Part shown: piece by piece, positions 30,120-39,154 of the stretch
How positions within the stretch are numbered: position 1 is the first letter of the stretch
How the letters are laid out: each line of letters begins with the position of its first letter
Origin: Planctomycetota bacterium
GTDB lineage: Bacteria > Planctomycetota > GCA-002687715 > DRQF01
Reading direction: 5' to 3'
Assembly: GCA_020639295.1 (NCBI GenBank)
Contig: JACKGY010000005.1
Coordinates: forward strand, 248,001-312,000
Length of the DNA: 64,000 bases
Made by a program: the position numbers and the translations under genes
Notes under the pieces: model-generated
What the model was told of the DNA's origin: nothing
What the model saw: the letters and a program-made list of their open reading frames with translations, nothing else
The model's database searches: none

Positions 30120-31583
30120 TCAGCGTGGCTTCGGCCGGGCGACGAGCACCCGGCTGGTCTCGTCCTCGAACAGGATCTCGCCGATGGCCTCGGCGATGCC
30201 CGGGAGCCGTGCCACCGGCTCGGTCGTGACGATGAAGTCGTAGTCGCGCCCGGGCACCGGCTCGGCGTCGATCGCCCGGAGCCAGCGGGCGCCCGCCCGC
30301 CGGGCCAGATAGTCCAGTGCCGGTCGATGGGTGAAGGGCAGGACCAGCACGAAGACCTCGTCGTCTTGGCGTTCACGGGCGATCGTCTCGTAGATCCCGC
30401 CGGCCGCCGAGTCCCAGCGCCATTCGGCGAAGTGGCCGCCGCTCTGCGCCCGTAGCTGGACCAGGACCAGGACCGTCAGGACCGGAAGGAGCAGCCAGCG
30501 CCGGAGCCTTCCCGGCTTCGACTCCGCCGGCCCGGCGGCCAGCGCCGCCAGCAGGATCACGGAGAAGACCAGGAGCGGGAGCGCCGTGCGCCCGAGGGGC
30601 AGGGGCTGGCCGAGCAAGCGATGGGCGAGTTCCGCGAGGATCACCGTGCCGAGCAGACCCGCCGCCGCCACCGGCGCCAGCCGAGGCCCCGGCCCGGCGT
30701 CGTCCCGGGCGCAGAGGCGCCAGGGGCGCGCCATCAGGACGAGGAGGGCCAGCAGGGCGCCCAGGACCGGGCGAGCGCTTCGCAACGGTTCCAGGAGACG
30801 GTCATCGAAGCCGTCCGCGGTGTCGACGTGCAGGAAGGCGAGGGCCAGGCTTCGATCGAGAGCCGCCGTCCAGGTCGCCGCTCCGTAGTAGAGGTTCTCG
30901 CTCCTGAGGAGGTCGGTGAAGGGCAGGAGCAGGACGATGACCCCGACCGCCTGGGGCAGCACGACGAGGCCGAAGATCCGCGCCAGGCGCCGACCGAACG
31001 GCCGCTCGCCGGGCTCGAACAGCAAGGCCAGGGCGAGGAGCAGGTCGAGGATCAGCAGCGCGAACCCGAAGCTGAGGTTCGCGGCGAAGCCCAGGAGGAC
31101 GCAGAGGTCGAACAGGAGCAGTCGACCCACCCCGGCCTTCACGCCCCCCGTGCGGGCGACCAGGATCAGCGCCGCGAGCAGGAAGGCCACGGCCGGACCG
31201 TAGCCGCGGGCGCAGCAGAAGAAGTCGAGGAGATAGGGGTTCGAGGCCGGCAGGAGGACGACCAGGCTGGCCCACCAGCCGCCGCCCAGTTCCCGGCCCG
31301 CGAGGCCGGCGAGGAGCGAGAGCCAGAGCAGCCCGGCCAGGAGGGCCGGTAACCGCAGCGCCAGGGGCGAGTCACCGAAGGCGGACCGGCTGACGAGCAT
31401 CCCGGCGGAGTTGAGGAGGTGCGTGTTGACCGAGTTGGCCCGGACCAGGCTCGACCAGCCCGCAGCGGAGATCCGGAACAGGCTCAGGGCCTCGTCGTGG
31501 CTGAAGGACTGATGGGCCGCCCGGTAGACGAGCAGGCCCATCAGCATCGCCACGACGAGCACCCGGAAGCGACCCGGGGTCAT
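30120..31583 (-). CDS. multi-pass membrane protein, GT-C (family 39-like) glycosyltransferase
   Basis: 487 aa with about 10-11 hydrophobic helices. The first loop after helix 1 contains SFSHDEALSL, the acidic Asp-Glu of GT-C enzymes (PMT/ArnT class) that faces the periplasm and acts as catalytic base, followed by NSVNTHLLNSAGM and a charged C-terminal periplasmic domain (about 395-487). Such enzymes transfer sugars from polyprenyl-phosphate donors. It starts 35 bases after the biotinyl-domain gene on the same strand and may ride on the carboxylase operon, though no functional link is evident. Acceptor unknown. Confidence 0.7.
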   Translation of the reverse strand: MTPGRFRVLVVAMLMGLLVYRAAHQSFSHDEALSLFRISAAGWSSLVRANSVNTHLLNSAGMLVSRSAFGDSPLALRLPALLAGLLWLSLLAGLAGRELGGGWWASLVVLLPASNPYLLDFFCCARGYGPAVAFLLAALILVARTGGVKAGVGRLLLFDLCVLLGFAANLSFGFALLILDLLLALALLFEPGERPFGRRLARIFGLVVLPQAVGVIVLLLPFTDLLRSENLYYGAATWTAALDRSLALAFLHVDTADGFDDRLLEPLRSARPVLGALLALLVLMARPWRLCARDDAGPGPRLAPVAAAGLLGTVILAELAHRLLGQPLPLGRTALPLLVFSVILLAALAAGPAESKPGRLRRWLLLPVLTVLVLVQLRAQSGGHFAEWRWDSAAGGIYETIARERQDDEVFVLVLPFTHRPALDYLARRAGARWLRAIDAEPVPGRDYDFIVTTEPVARLPGIAEAIGEILFEDETSRVLVARPKPR

Positions 31584-31617
31584 GTCCCGGGCTCTCCCGA
31601 TGGCGGTCCGGTCCGCC

Positions 31618-32133
31618 TCATTCCGGCGGACCGATCTCCACCAGGAGATCGCCGGCGTTCACGGTCTGTCCCGCGGCCACCGCGACCTTCAGGACCTTGC
31701 CGATCACCGAGCTGCGGATCTCGTTCTCCATCTTCATGGCCTCGAGGACACAGACGGCCTGGCCGCTGGTGACCTCGTCGCCCTCGGCGACGTTGACCGC
31801 GACGACGATGCCGGGCATCACCGCCTTGATCGACTCGCCGTCCGTGGAGCCGCCCTCGCCGGCGATGAGGCGGGCGTTGCGTTCGCGCTCGCTCTCGACC
31901 CGGAGCTTCAAGCCACGGCCATGGTTCACGATGTCGACGAGATCGCCGTCCTGACGGATCAGCACCTCGAAGGACTTGTTCTGGACGATCAACGAGAAGA
32001 TCCGCGAGCCCTCGATCTTCTTGAAGTCGGCGAGGATGGCCCGGCCGTCACGCAGGACGGAGTAGCCACCGTCTTCGGTCTCCTGGACCTCGAGCTCGAT
32101 TTCCTCGCCTTCGTGTTCGACGACGTATTTCAC
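31618..32133 (-). CDS. biotin carboxyl carrier subunit of acyl-CoA carboxylase
   Basis: 171 aa. The C-terminal ~75 residues are a biotinyl domain with the biotinylated lysine in EAMKMEN and the hairpin MPGIVVAVNVAEGDEV; the N-terminal part (VLRDGRAILADFKKIEG) resembles the linker domain of propionyl-CoA carboxylase alpha chains. The start is GTG in a GTGA overlap with the stop of the biotin carboxylase, so the two halves of an alpha chain are made as separate but coupled polypeptides. It carries CO2 between AccC and the carboxyltransferase encoded upstream. Confidence 0.92.
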   Translation of the reverse strand: MKYVVEHEGEEIELEVQETEDGGYSVLRDGRAILADFKKIEGSRIFSLIVQNKSFEVLIRQDGDLVDIVNHGRGLKLRVESERERNARLIAGEGGSTDGESIKAVMPGIVVAVNVAEGDEVTSGQAVCVLEAMKMENEIRSSVIGKVLKVAVAAGQTVNAGDLLVEIGPPE

Positions 32134-33626
32134 AGCCTTCTCGCTCCACGAACGCGGCCATAGGACTTCCAGGGATCGAGGCCCTTCCCACCGGACGAGA
32201 CCAGCTTCATTCCGGCACCGCCCTCCACGTGACGGAACAGGACCGCCGCGACGATCGCGGCCTCGAGCACGTCCTGGCGCAGCGGAGGCTTCTCGAAGCC
32301 TTCGAGGAAGCTGGTGTCGTACACGCCCTCGATGAAACGCGAGTCGCGCAGGATGTCGCCGAGGAAGGGGATGTTGGTCTTCAGACCGGAGATCTTGAAC
32401 TCGGTCAGCGCCTGCTTCAGACGACCGATGGCCTCGGAACGATCATGACCCCAGGCGATCAGCTTGGCGAGCATCGGGTCGTAGTGCAGGGTCACCTCGG
32501 TGCCGGCGGCGAGGGCCGAATCGAGGCGCACGCCCGGACCGTCGGGGAGGATGACCGACTCGATGCGGCCGATGTCGGGCAGATAGTTGTTATCCGGATC
32601 CTCGGCGCAGATACGGAGTTCGATGGCATGACCGGTCTGCTTCAGTTCCTCCTGGGTGAAGGAGAGCTTGGCTCCGGCCGCAACCCTGAGCTGCTCCACC
32701 ACCAGGTCGACGCCGACCACGAGTTCGGTGATGGGATGCTCGACCTGCAGGCGGGTGTTCACCTCGAGGAAGTAGAAGTTCCGGTGCTTGTCCACCAGGA
32801 ACTCGACCGTGCCGGCGTTGTCGTAGCCGATCGCCTGCGCGGCCTTCACCGCGGCGACGCCCATCTTCTCGCGCAGCTCGGGCGTCATGAAGGGGCTCGG
32901 AGACTCCTCCACGACCTTCTGATGCCGACGCTGGACACTGCACTCGCGCTCGAACAGATGCACGGCGTTGCCGTGCTTGTCGCCGAAGATCTGGAACTCG
33001 ATGTGATGCGGGCCCTCGACGGCCTTCTCGACGAAGACCGTACCGTTGCCGAAGGCCTTCTCCGATTCACCCACCGAACGCTCGTACGCGGACCAGAGAT
33101 CCTTCTCCTGGTGGACGATGCGGATGCCCTTGCCACCACCACCGGCCGTGGCCTTGAGCATGACCGGATAGCCGATCTCCTTGGCCGCGGCCGCCAGCTC
33201 CTCCTTGGTGAAGCTGGGGCGTTCGATGCCGGGAATGACCGGCACCTTGGCCTTCATCATCGCGTGACGGGAGTTGATCTTGTCGCCCATCGCATCGATG
33301 GCGGTGGCGTTGGGACCGACGAAGGCGATCCCGGCCTCCTCCACCTTCCGGGCGAAGGCGGCATTCTCGGACAGGAAACCGTAACCGGGATGGATGGCCC
33401 CGGCCCCGCAGGCCTTGGCGACGGCGAGGATCTTGTCGCCGTCGAGGTAGCTCTTGCGGGCCTCGGGTTCGCCGATGCAGTAGGCCTCGTCGGCCATGAG
33501 CACGGCGCGACTCAGCCGATCCGCGGTCGAGTACACCATCACCGCCTTCATGCCGAGGGCACGGCAGGCGCGGATGACGCGAACGGCGATCTCGCCGCGG
33601 TTTGCGATCAGGACCTTGTCGAACAT
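32130..33626 (-). CDS. accC: biotin carboxylase subunit
   Basis: 498 aa ATP-grasp enzyme that carboxylates biotin with bicarbonate and ATP. Landmarks are FDKVLIANRGEIAVRVIRAC at the N-terminus, the glycine-rich ATP loop KATAGGGGKGIR, FQIFGDKHGNAVHLFERECS, and the catalytic EVNTRLQVEHP. Length is typical of AccC/PccA-N. It lies directly after the carboxyltransferase gene (7 bases) and overlaps the biotinyl gene. Given the epimerase at the head of the operon, the complex most likely carboxylates propionyl-CoA rather than acetyl-CoA; accC is used here as the generic symbol. Confidence 0.94.
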   Translation of the reverse strand: MFDKVLIANRGEIAVRVIRACRALGMKAVMVYSTADRLSRAVLMADEAYCIGEPEARKSYLDGDKILAVAKACGAGAIHPGYGFLSENAAFARKVEEAGIAFVGPNATAIDAMGDKINSRHAMMKAKVPVIPGIERPSFTKEELAAAAKEIGYPVMLKATAGGGGKGIRIVHQEKDLWSAYERSVGESEKAFGNGTVFVEKAVEGPHHIEFQIFGDKHGNAVHLFERECSVQRRHQKVVEESPSPFMTPELREKMGVAAVKAAQAIGYDNAGTVEFLVDKHRNFYFLEVNTRLQVEHPITELVVGVDLVVEQLRVAAGAKLSFTQEELKQTGHAIELRICAEDPDNNYLPDIGRIESVILPDGPGVRLDSALAAGTEVTLHYDPMLAKLIAWGHDRSEAIGRLKQALTEFKISGLKTNIPFLGDILRDSRFIEGVYDTSFLEGFEKPPLRQDVLEAAIVAAVLFRHVEGGAGMKLVSSGGKGLDPWKSYGRVRGARRL

Positions 33627-33633
33627 GGTGACC

Positions 33634-35187
33634 TCATAGCGGAATGTTGCCGTGCTTCTTCGGGGGATTCTCGTCGCGCTTGTTCTCGAGGAGCTCGAGA
33701 GACTGGATCAGGCGCTGACGGGTACGCGAAGGCTCGATGACCTCGTCGATGTAGCCGCGCTCGGCGGCGACATAGGGATTGCCGAACTTCTCCTCGTAGT
33801 CGGCGACGAGCTTGTCCATCTCCGACTGCGGGTTCGAGGCCTTCTGGATCTGCCGGCGGAAGATGATCTCGACCGCGCCCTTGGCGCCCATCACCGCGAT
33901 CTGCGCCGTCGGCCAGGCGAAGTTCATGTCGCCCCGGACGTGCTTCGAGTTCATGACGTCATAGGCACCGCCGTAGGCCTTGCGGGTGATGACGGTGATC
34001 TTGGGCACGGTGGCCTCGCAATAGGCGTAGAGCAGCTTGGCACCGTGGCGGATGATGCCGTTGTGCTCCTGCGCGACGCCCGGGAGGAAACCGGGAACGT
34101 CCTCGAAGGTGATGATCGGGATGTTGAAGGAGTCGCAGAAACGCACGAAGCGGGCGCCCTTGACCGACGCATCGATGTCGAGGCAGCCGGCCAGGACCGC
34201 GGGCTGGTTGGCGACGATGCCGACCGCGCGCCCGTCGAGGCGCGCGAAACCGATGACGATGTTCATCGCATGGTCGCGCATGACCTCGAAGAAGTTGCCC
34301 TGGTCGACGATGCCCTTGATGACCTCGCGGATCTCGTAGGGCTTGTTCGGATTCTCCGGCACGAACTCGTCCAGCCAGGGCTCGGCGCGATCGGCCGGGT
34401 CGCTGCAGACGACCCGCGGCGGGTCCTCCATGTTGTTGAGTGGCAGGTAGGAGAAGAGCTCGCGGGTGAGGGCGAGCGCCTCCGCGTCGGTGCGCGCCGC
34501 GAAGTGGGCCACACCGCTCTTGGCGGCGTGGGTGTGCGCGCCGCCCAGCTCCTCGCGGGTCACGTCCTCGTGGGTGACCGCCTTCACGACGTTCGGACCG
34601 GTGATGAACATGTAGCTCGTGTTCTCGACCATGGTCACGAAGTCGGTGATCGCGGGCGAATAGACCGCGCCGCCCGCGCAGGGCCCCATGATCACCGAGA
34701 GCTGCGGCACGACGCCCGAGGCGAGCGTGTTGCGCAGGAAGATGTCGGCGTAGCCGCCGAGACTCACGACACCCTCCTGGATGCGGGCGCCACCGGAGTC
34801 GCAGAGGCCGATCACCGGCTTGCCGCCCTTCAGCGCCAGATCCATGATCTTGCAGATCTTGGTGGCGTGGGCTTCGGACAGCGACCCACCGAAGACGGTG
34901 AAGTCCTGGGCATAGATGTAGGTGAAACGGCCGTCGATCTTGCCGTAGCCGCAGACGACGCCGTCACCGAGGATCTGCTGCTGGTCGAGACCGAAGTCCC
35001 GGCAGCGGTGCATGGCGAACATGTCGAGTTCGACGAAGCTACCCGGGTCGACCAGGAGCTCGATGCGCTCGCGCGCGGTCAGCTGACCGCGTTCGTGCTG
35101 GGCGTCGATGCGTTCCCGGCCACCGCCGAGCTTGGCCTCCTCGCGCATGCGTTGGAGACGTTCGATGTTTGATTCCCTGGAGTTCAT
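33634..35187 (-). CDS. acyl-CoA (propionyl-CoA) carboxylase beta / carboxyltransferase subunit
   Basis: 517 aa, the usual PccB/MmdA size. It moves CO2 from carboxybiotin to the acyl-CoA alpha carbon. Conserved features: RIDAQHERGQLTARERIELL, the first oxyanion site in CDSGGARIQEGV, PQLSVIMGPCAGGAVYSPA, and the second site with KAYGGAYDVMNSK. It starts in an ATGA overlap with the epimerase stop. Because no membrane-bound decarboxylase beta subunit or OadG-like gamma is nearby, a carboxylase is favoured over a sodium-pumping methylmalonyl-CoA decarboxylase. Confidence 0.93.
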   Translation of the reverse strand: MNSRESNIERLQRMREEAKLGGGRERIDAQHERGQLTARERIELLVDPGSFVELDMFAMHRCRDFGLDQQQILGDGVVCGYGKIDGRFTYIYAQDFTVFGGSLSEAHATKICKIMDLALKGGKPVIGLCDSGGARIQEGVVSLGGYADIFLRNTLASGVVPQLSVIMGPCAGGAVYSPAITDFVTMVENTSYMFITGPNVVKAVTHEDVTREELGGAHTHAAKSGVAHFAARTDAEALALTRELFSYLPLNNMEDPPRVVCSDPADRAEPWLDEFVPENPNKPYEIREVIKGIVDQGNFFEVMRDHAMNIVIGFARLDGRAVGIVANQPAVLAGCLDIDASVKGARFVRFCDSFNIPIITFEDVPGFLPGVAQEHNGIIRHGAKLLYAYCEATVPKITVITRKAYGGAYDVMNSKHVRGDMNFAWPTAQIAVMGAKGAVEIIFRRQIQKASNPQSEMDKLVADYEEKFGNPYVAAERGYIDEVIEPSRTRQRLIQSLELLENKRDENPPKKHGNIPL

Positions 35188-35588
35188 GACTTCTTCTCGC
35201 TCAGTTCGATCAGGACGCCGCCCGTGCTCTTCGGATGCACGAAGGCAATCCGGCAGCCGCCCGCGCCGATTCTCGGCTCCTCGTCGATCAGACGCAGCCC
35301 ACGCTCCTTGAAGCGCGCGAGCGTCGTCTCGATGTCATCGACTCGCAAACAAATGTGGTGGATTCCCGGGCCACGGGCTTCGAGGAATCTCGCGATGGGC
35401 GAGTCCGCGGAGCTGGGCTCGAGCAACTCGATGCAGTCCGGGCCGCCATGCATCTTGGCGACCCGTACCTTCTGCTCGTCGACCGTCTCGTAGCCAGCCA
35501 GTTCGAGGCCGAGAATGGACTCGTAGATGGCCACCGCTTCCTTGAGATCGCGGACCGCGATCCCGATGTGGTCGACCTTTTCGATCAT
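35184..35588 (-). CDS. mce: methylmalonyl-CoA epimerase
   Basis: 134 aa VOC-fold protein. It interconverts (S)- and (R)-methylmalonyl-CoA between propionyl-CoA carboxylase and the B12 mutase. Metal-binding residues expected for the family are visible: His in VDHIGIAV, Gln/Glu in the QKVRVAKM region, His in PGIHHICLRV and Glu in VLIELSEK near the end. It is the first gene of mce-pccB-accC-biotinyl. AAGGGAAG precedes ATG 35588, a perfect inverted repeat lies just upstream of that, and a good promoter further up. The mutase is not in the window. Confidence 0.93.
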   Translation of the reverse strand: MIEKVDHIGIAVRDLKEAVAIYESILGLELAGYETVDEQKVRVAKMHGGPDCIELLEPSSADSPIARFLEARGPGIHHICLRVDDIETTLARFKERGLRLIDEEPRIGAGGCRIAFVHPKSTGGVLIELSEKKS

Positions 35589-35605
35589 CGTGGACTTCCC
35601 TTTCC

Positions 35606-35629
35606 GCGATTCATATCTCTATGAATCGC
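35606..35629. promoter_or_regulatory. perfect 10+4+10 inverted repeat in the mce leader
   Basis: Arms GCGATTCATA and TATGAATCGC flank TCTC. It lies about 26-50 nt downstream of the predicted transcription start and 17 bases before the mce start codon, immediately upstream of the RBS. It could be a repressor operator of TetR/GntR type or a 5'-UTR hairpin. The AT-rich sequence stands out in this GC-rich genome. Confidence 0.65.
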
Positions 35630-35661
35630 AAGCAATTAGGAGGCGTCACTTTCGTGTCGGG

Positions 35662-35690
35662 ATGATACGAAGAGCAAACTGGGAGGTCAA
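35662..35690 (-). promoter_or_regulatory. sigma-70-type promoter of the mce-carboxylase operon
   Basis: On the minus strand TTGACC (35690-35685), a 17-base spacer and TATCAT (35667-35662), close to the TTGACA-N17-TATAAT consensus. The -35 overlaps the stop codon of the upstream methyltransferase gene. Predicted start is near 35655, giving a leader of about 67 nt. Confidence 0.65.
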
Positions 35691-36430
35691 TCTCCGGAGG
35701 CGACGACGAGACGGTACCCGAGGTCGCAGGTAGGCGCGTCGGCGAGCGTCGCGTTGCGCCTCTTCCAGTCCCCGGAGTCCAGGTCGGCGCGCAGTCGCAG
35801 GAGCCCTCGTTCGACTTCCGAGATCTTGGTGAAGGTCGAGATCGCGGCCCGGACCCGAGGCTCGAGGTAGCGATCGGGTCGACGCCAGTAGGCGCCGAGA
35901 AAGCCGTCGCGACAGTCCCAGGGGATGGGCAGGACGCGACTCTCGATCGGCCCGAGGATCGACTCGAAGTCCGACATCCTCGGGAAGATGCGACGATCGA
36001 TGGCGAGGATCTCGGGGAAGTAGTCGCGCACCAGCCAGAAGCCCGGGTGATCCGGGTCCCAGGTCAGGATGACGATCCGCTCGCGGCTCACCCGACGCAT
36101 CTCCTCGAGTCCCCGACGTGGGTCCGGCCAGTGGTGCAGGCTGAGGATCGAGAGCGCCGCGGCGAAGGCGTCGTCGCGAAACGGTAGCGAGGACGCCGAG
36201 GCGCGGACGACGGGCGCCGATCCGGGCGGTCGTTGGCGGATCATTTCGAACGAAGGTTCGACGGCCACGACCCGGCGCGCGCGCGGTTCGTAGGAGCCGG
36301 CGCCGGCGCCGACGTTGACCACCTCGCGGGCCGAACCCAGGGCCTCGTCGATCGCCAGCGCGAGGCGCGGGTCGGGCTGGCGTAGGTCCGCGTATCCGAC
36401 TCCGATGCGATCGTAGAGTTCGTCGGCCAT
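35687..36430 (-). CDS. class I SAM-dependent methyltransferase
   Basis: 247 aa. Motif I is VVNVGAGAGSYEP near residue 38, the acidic end of strand 2 is in VVAVEPSFEMI, and ALSILSLHHWPDPRRGLEEMRRV is the usual motif IV/V region. The C-terminal ~100 residues (FPRMSDFESILGPIESRVLPIPWDC, then FTKISEVERGLLRLRADL) would form the substrate cap. It resembles UbiE-like or small-molecule methyltransferases but no substrate can be named. Divergent from the HEAT-repeat gene at 36560; its 3' end overlaps the mce promoter. Confidence 0.85.
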   Translation of the reverse strand: MADELYDRIGVGYADLRQPDPRLALAIDEALGSAREVVNVGAGAGSYEPRARRVVAVEPSFEMIRQRPPGSAPVVRASASSLPFRDDAFAAALSILSLHHWPDPRRGLEEMRRVSRERIVILTWDPDHPGFWLVRDYFPEILAIDRRIFPRMSDFESILGPIESRVLPIPWDCRDGFLGAYWRRPDRYLEPRVRAAISTFTKISEVERGLLRLRADLDSGDWKRRNATLADAPTCDLGYRLVVASGD

Positions 36431-36559
36431 GGCAACTCCTCGTCATGGGCTCGCCACGAGGATGGCAGACGAGGCTGCGACCATCCAGCGGTGAATTGCG
36501 GGAGGCTTTCCCCGGCGCGAGCGTCGGCGCCTGCGGGAACCGACCACGAGGATCATCAC

Positions 36560-37558
36560 ATGCGTCCCGCTCGATGCCTGCTCGCTCTCTTGCTCACCCA
36601 GGTCGGCCTCCAGGCCCAGGAGGTCCTGCTCGACGACGGCAAGGCCATCGCGGGCGTGGTGACGGCGGTCCAGAACAACCGCGTGATCGTCGAGACGCGC
36701 GACGGACGGGTCGAGGAATTCGAGGCCCGACGGCTGCGGCAGTTCGTCGACGCCGAGGGCAGGCGCCATCGCTACCCGGCTCGGCTCGTCCCGGGTGAGA
36801 TCACGCTCGAGCGCCGTCTGCTGCTGCAGGCGATCGAACGCGGGGATACGCTCTCGGCCGCGGACCGGCTGCGCCTGACCCTGGACTGCAGCCCCAGGCT
36901 GCTCCGGTCCCTGGTCGATCTTCTCCGGTCGCCGAACGCGGCCGCCCGCGAGGCGGCCGCCGTGGCGCTCGCCGCGACCGGCACGCCGGAGGGAGTCGAG
37001 GCGGCGCTGCGGGCCGCGATCACGGCCGGGGACGGTCTGCTGCGGCGGGAGGTGAGCCGAATCCTGCTCCAGCCCTCCTGCCGCGCCGCCCTCGACGAGG
37101 CCAACTGCCGCGAACTCCTCGACCAGGGACTGACGGCGGAGGACGAGAGCAGCCGTTTCGCCCTGGCGCTCGTCGCCGTCGACCTCGGCTCCGCCAGCGC
37201 GCATCCCGTGCTCGCCGGCTTCCTCTCCAGCTCCGATCACCGCCGGCGCGAAGCCGCGGCCCTCGCCCTCGCCGAGCGTGGCGACCCGGCGGGCGAGTCG
37301 GTCCTCGTGAGCATGCTGGACGGCGCGGAACCGGCGCCGACGAATCGCCGCTGCCCCACCGATCGGGACGACCTCATCGGTCTCGGCGACCGCCGGGTAC
37401 GCCTCCGGGCCTGTTGCCTCTGCGGTGAGCTCAGGCTCGGGTCCGCGCGGGCGGCCCTGACCGCGCTGACGGCGGCCGCGGACGAGGAACTGGCGCGGGT
37501 CGCGCGCGCCGCGCTGCGCGCGATCGACCGCGGTACGAGATCCGTCGCGCTCCGGTGA
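36560..37558 (+). CDS. exported HEAT-repeat-like protein
   Basis: 332 aa from ATG 36560 (GAGGA 8 bases upstream), giving a short signal peptide MRPARCLLALLLTQVGLQAQ. An N-terminal small beta domain (EVLLDDGKAIAGVVTAVQNN, then DGRVEEFEARRLRQF) is followed from about residue 110 by alpha-helical repeats of HEAT/PBS-lyase type (LVDLLRSPNAAAREAAAVAL, VLAGFLSSSDHRRREAAALA). Cys residues in RACCLCGEL near the end could bind metal or form disulfides. It probably acts as a periplasmic protein-protein scaffold. It converges with rpoN with a 34-bp gap. Confidence 0.75.
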   Translation: MRPARCLLALLLTQVGLQAQEVLLDDGKAIAGVVTAVQNNRVIVETRDGRVEEFEARRLRQFVDAEGRRHRYPARLVPGEITLERRLLLQAIERGDTLSAADRLRLTLDCSPRLLRSLVDLLRSPNAAAREAAAVALAATGTPEGVEAALRAAITAGDGLLRREVSRILLQPSCRAALDEANCRELLDQGLTAEDESSRFALALVAVDLGSASAHPVLAGFLSSSDHRRREAAALALAERGDPAGESVLVSMLDGAEPAPTNRRCPTDRDDLIGLGDRRVRLRACCLCGELRLGSARAALTALTAAADEELARVARAALRAIDRGTRSVALR

Positions 37559-37592
37559 GGTCGAGATCAGGGAAAGGTCGGCGGCGCCTGGT

Positions 37593-39023
37593 TCAGAACT
37601 GCCGACGCTGGCGGGTCGAGGGGATGCCGAGGGCCTTGCGGTACTTGGTGATCGTCCGGCGGGCCACGTCGACGCCGAAATTCTCCTTCAGGCGCGCGAC
37701 GATCTCCTCGTCGGAGAGCGGGTTCTTCTTGTCCTCCTGATCGATGATCTCCTTCACGCGCTGCTTGACGCTCGAGCGGCTCTCGACGCCGCCGTCGACG
37801 CTCTTGGTCGCGCCGCTGAAGAAGAACTTCATCGGGAAGATGCCGCGATGGGTCTGCATGTACTTCTCGCTGGTGGCGCGGCTCACCGTCGAGACGTGGA
37901 TGCCGAGGTCATCGGCGATCTGCTGCATCTTGAGCGGGCGCAGGTAGTGCGGCCCGAACTCGAGGAAGTCCTGCTGGTAGGAGACGATCCGACGAGCGAC
38001 CCTCAGCAGGGTGTTCTGGCGCTGTTCGATCGCCGAGATCAGCCAGCGGGCATCGTCGACCTGCTTGCGGACCTGGTCGCGGTACTCGCTGGGCAGGTTC
38101 TTGTCGCGGACCACCTTCTCGGCGCTGTTCTCGTCCACGACCAGGGTGGGGAAGTTGCTGTTGGCGAGCCGGACCTCGTAGCCGTTCGGCGTCCAGTCGA
38201 CGACGATGTCCGGGTAGATGTAACAGGGTTCCTCCTCGATCGCGGAACGACCGGGCTGGAAGTCCAGGGAGACCAGCTCGTGGACCAGCTCGTCGAGGGT
38301 CTCGAGCTCGAGGCCGAGCGCCTTGGCGATCTTGGGCCGCCGGTTCTTGACCAGATCCTCGAGATGGTCGTCGATCAGCTTGATCTTGAGTTCGTAGTGG
38401 GGGTCGTCCCGGTCGAGCTGGAGGAGCAGGCATTCCTCGGTCGAGCGGGCGGCGATACCGCGGGGCTCGAGCCCCTGGATCAGGCGCACCGCCCGTTCGA
38501 GGTCGTTCTCGTCCGCGCCCGGGTGATCCTCGAGAACGCGATGGTAGTCCAGGTCGAGCCGACCCTGGCTGTCGACGTGGACGATCAGGTCCTCACCCAG
38601 GGCACGCATCGCCTCGTCGAGCTCGAGCATGTGGAACTGGCTCAGGAGGTGCTCGTGGAGCGAGGGCCCGGGCCCGGCCGTGTTGTTCATCGCCTCGAGC
38701 TTGCGATCGCTGGCCTCGTGGTCGAGCGCACTCTTGAACCGAGGCATCTCGTCGTCCCAGAAGCCCTGGGCCTCGAGCGCGTCGAACTCGGTCTCGACGC
38801 TGCCGGTCGGCTCGGCACCCGCGACCGGCTCGGGGCCCTCGGCGGGCCGATCCTCCTCGGCGGGCGGCAGCACCTCGAGGAACTCGTTCGTGTCCAGTTC
38901 CTGCTCGACCAGATTTCTGAGATCGATGGTGGGGAGCTGCAGGATCTCGATCGATTGGATGATCTGAGGCGCCAGCTTGAGCTGCAGGTCGAGCTTCTGG
39001 TTGAGTCTGAGTTCGAGCGCCAT
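37593..39023 (-). CDS. rpoN: RNA polymerase sigma-54 factor
   Basis: 476 aa. The N-terminal glutamine/leucine-rich activator-interacting region I is MALELRLNQKLDLQLKLAPQ; an acidic region II follows (about 55-110). The core-binding domain has the typical RGIAARSTEECLLLQL. The HTH includes HVSTVSRATSEKYMQ, and the C-terminal RpoN box reads RRTITKYRKALGI, which recognises the -24 element. ATG 39023 is chosen over a TTG 9 bases upstream. The factor would serve the NtrC-like activator at 2453. A consensus TATAAT lies upstream of the gene. Confidence 0.97.
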   Translation of the reverse strand: MALELRLNQKLDLQLKLAPQIIQSIEILQLPTIDLRNLVEQELDTNEFLEVLPPAEEDRPAEGPEPVAGAEPTGSVETEFDALEAQGFWDDEMPRFKSALDHEASDRKLEAMNNTAGPGPSLHEHLLSQFHMLELDEAMRALGEDLIVHVDSQGRLDLDYHRVLEDHPGADENDLERAVRLIQGLEPRGIAARSTEECLLLQLDRDDPHYELKIKLIDDHLEDLVKNRRPKIAKALGLELETLDELVHELVSLDFQPGRSAIEEEPCYIYPDIVVDWTPNGYEVRLANSNFPTLVVDENSAEKVVRDKNLPSEYRDQVRKQVDDARWLISAIEQRQNTLLRVARRIVSYQQDFLEFGPHYLRPLKMQQIADDLGIHVSTVSRATSEKYMQTHRGIFPMKFFFSGATKSVDGGVESRSSVKQRVKEIIDQEDKKNPLSDEEIVARLKENFGVDVARRTITKYRKALGIPSTRQRRQF

Positions 39024-39103
39024 AAGTCCCAACGCGCAAAGATCTTCGCAATCAACGAACCGCGCGACTCAAGGCTTGGGGCCCCTACCGCCCGCGGGGC
39101 CGT

Positions 39104-39109
39104 ATTATA
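39104..39109 (-). promoter_or_regulatory. -10 element of the rpoN promoter
   Basis: A perfect TATAAT on the minus strand in the recR-rpoN gap, about 80 bases before the rpoN start. The matching -35 is poor (CTTCGG at 17 bases). A 7-bp hairpin ATGGCTT/AAGCCAT lies across the -35 area (about 39117-39134) and may end the dnaX-ybaB-recR transcript. Confidence 0.5.
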
Positions 39110-39154
39110 GGAAGCAAATGGCTTGCCGAAGCCATGTTTTCGATAAAAGAAAGC

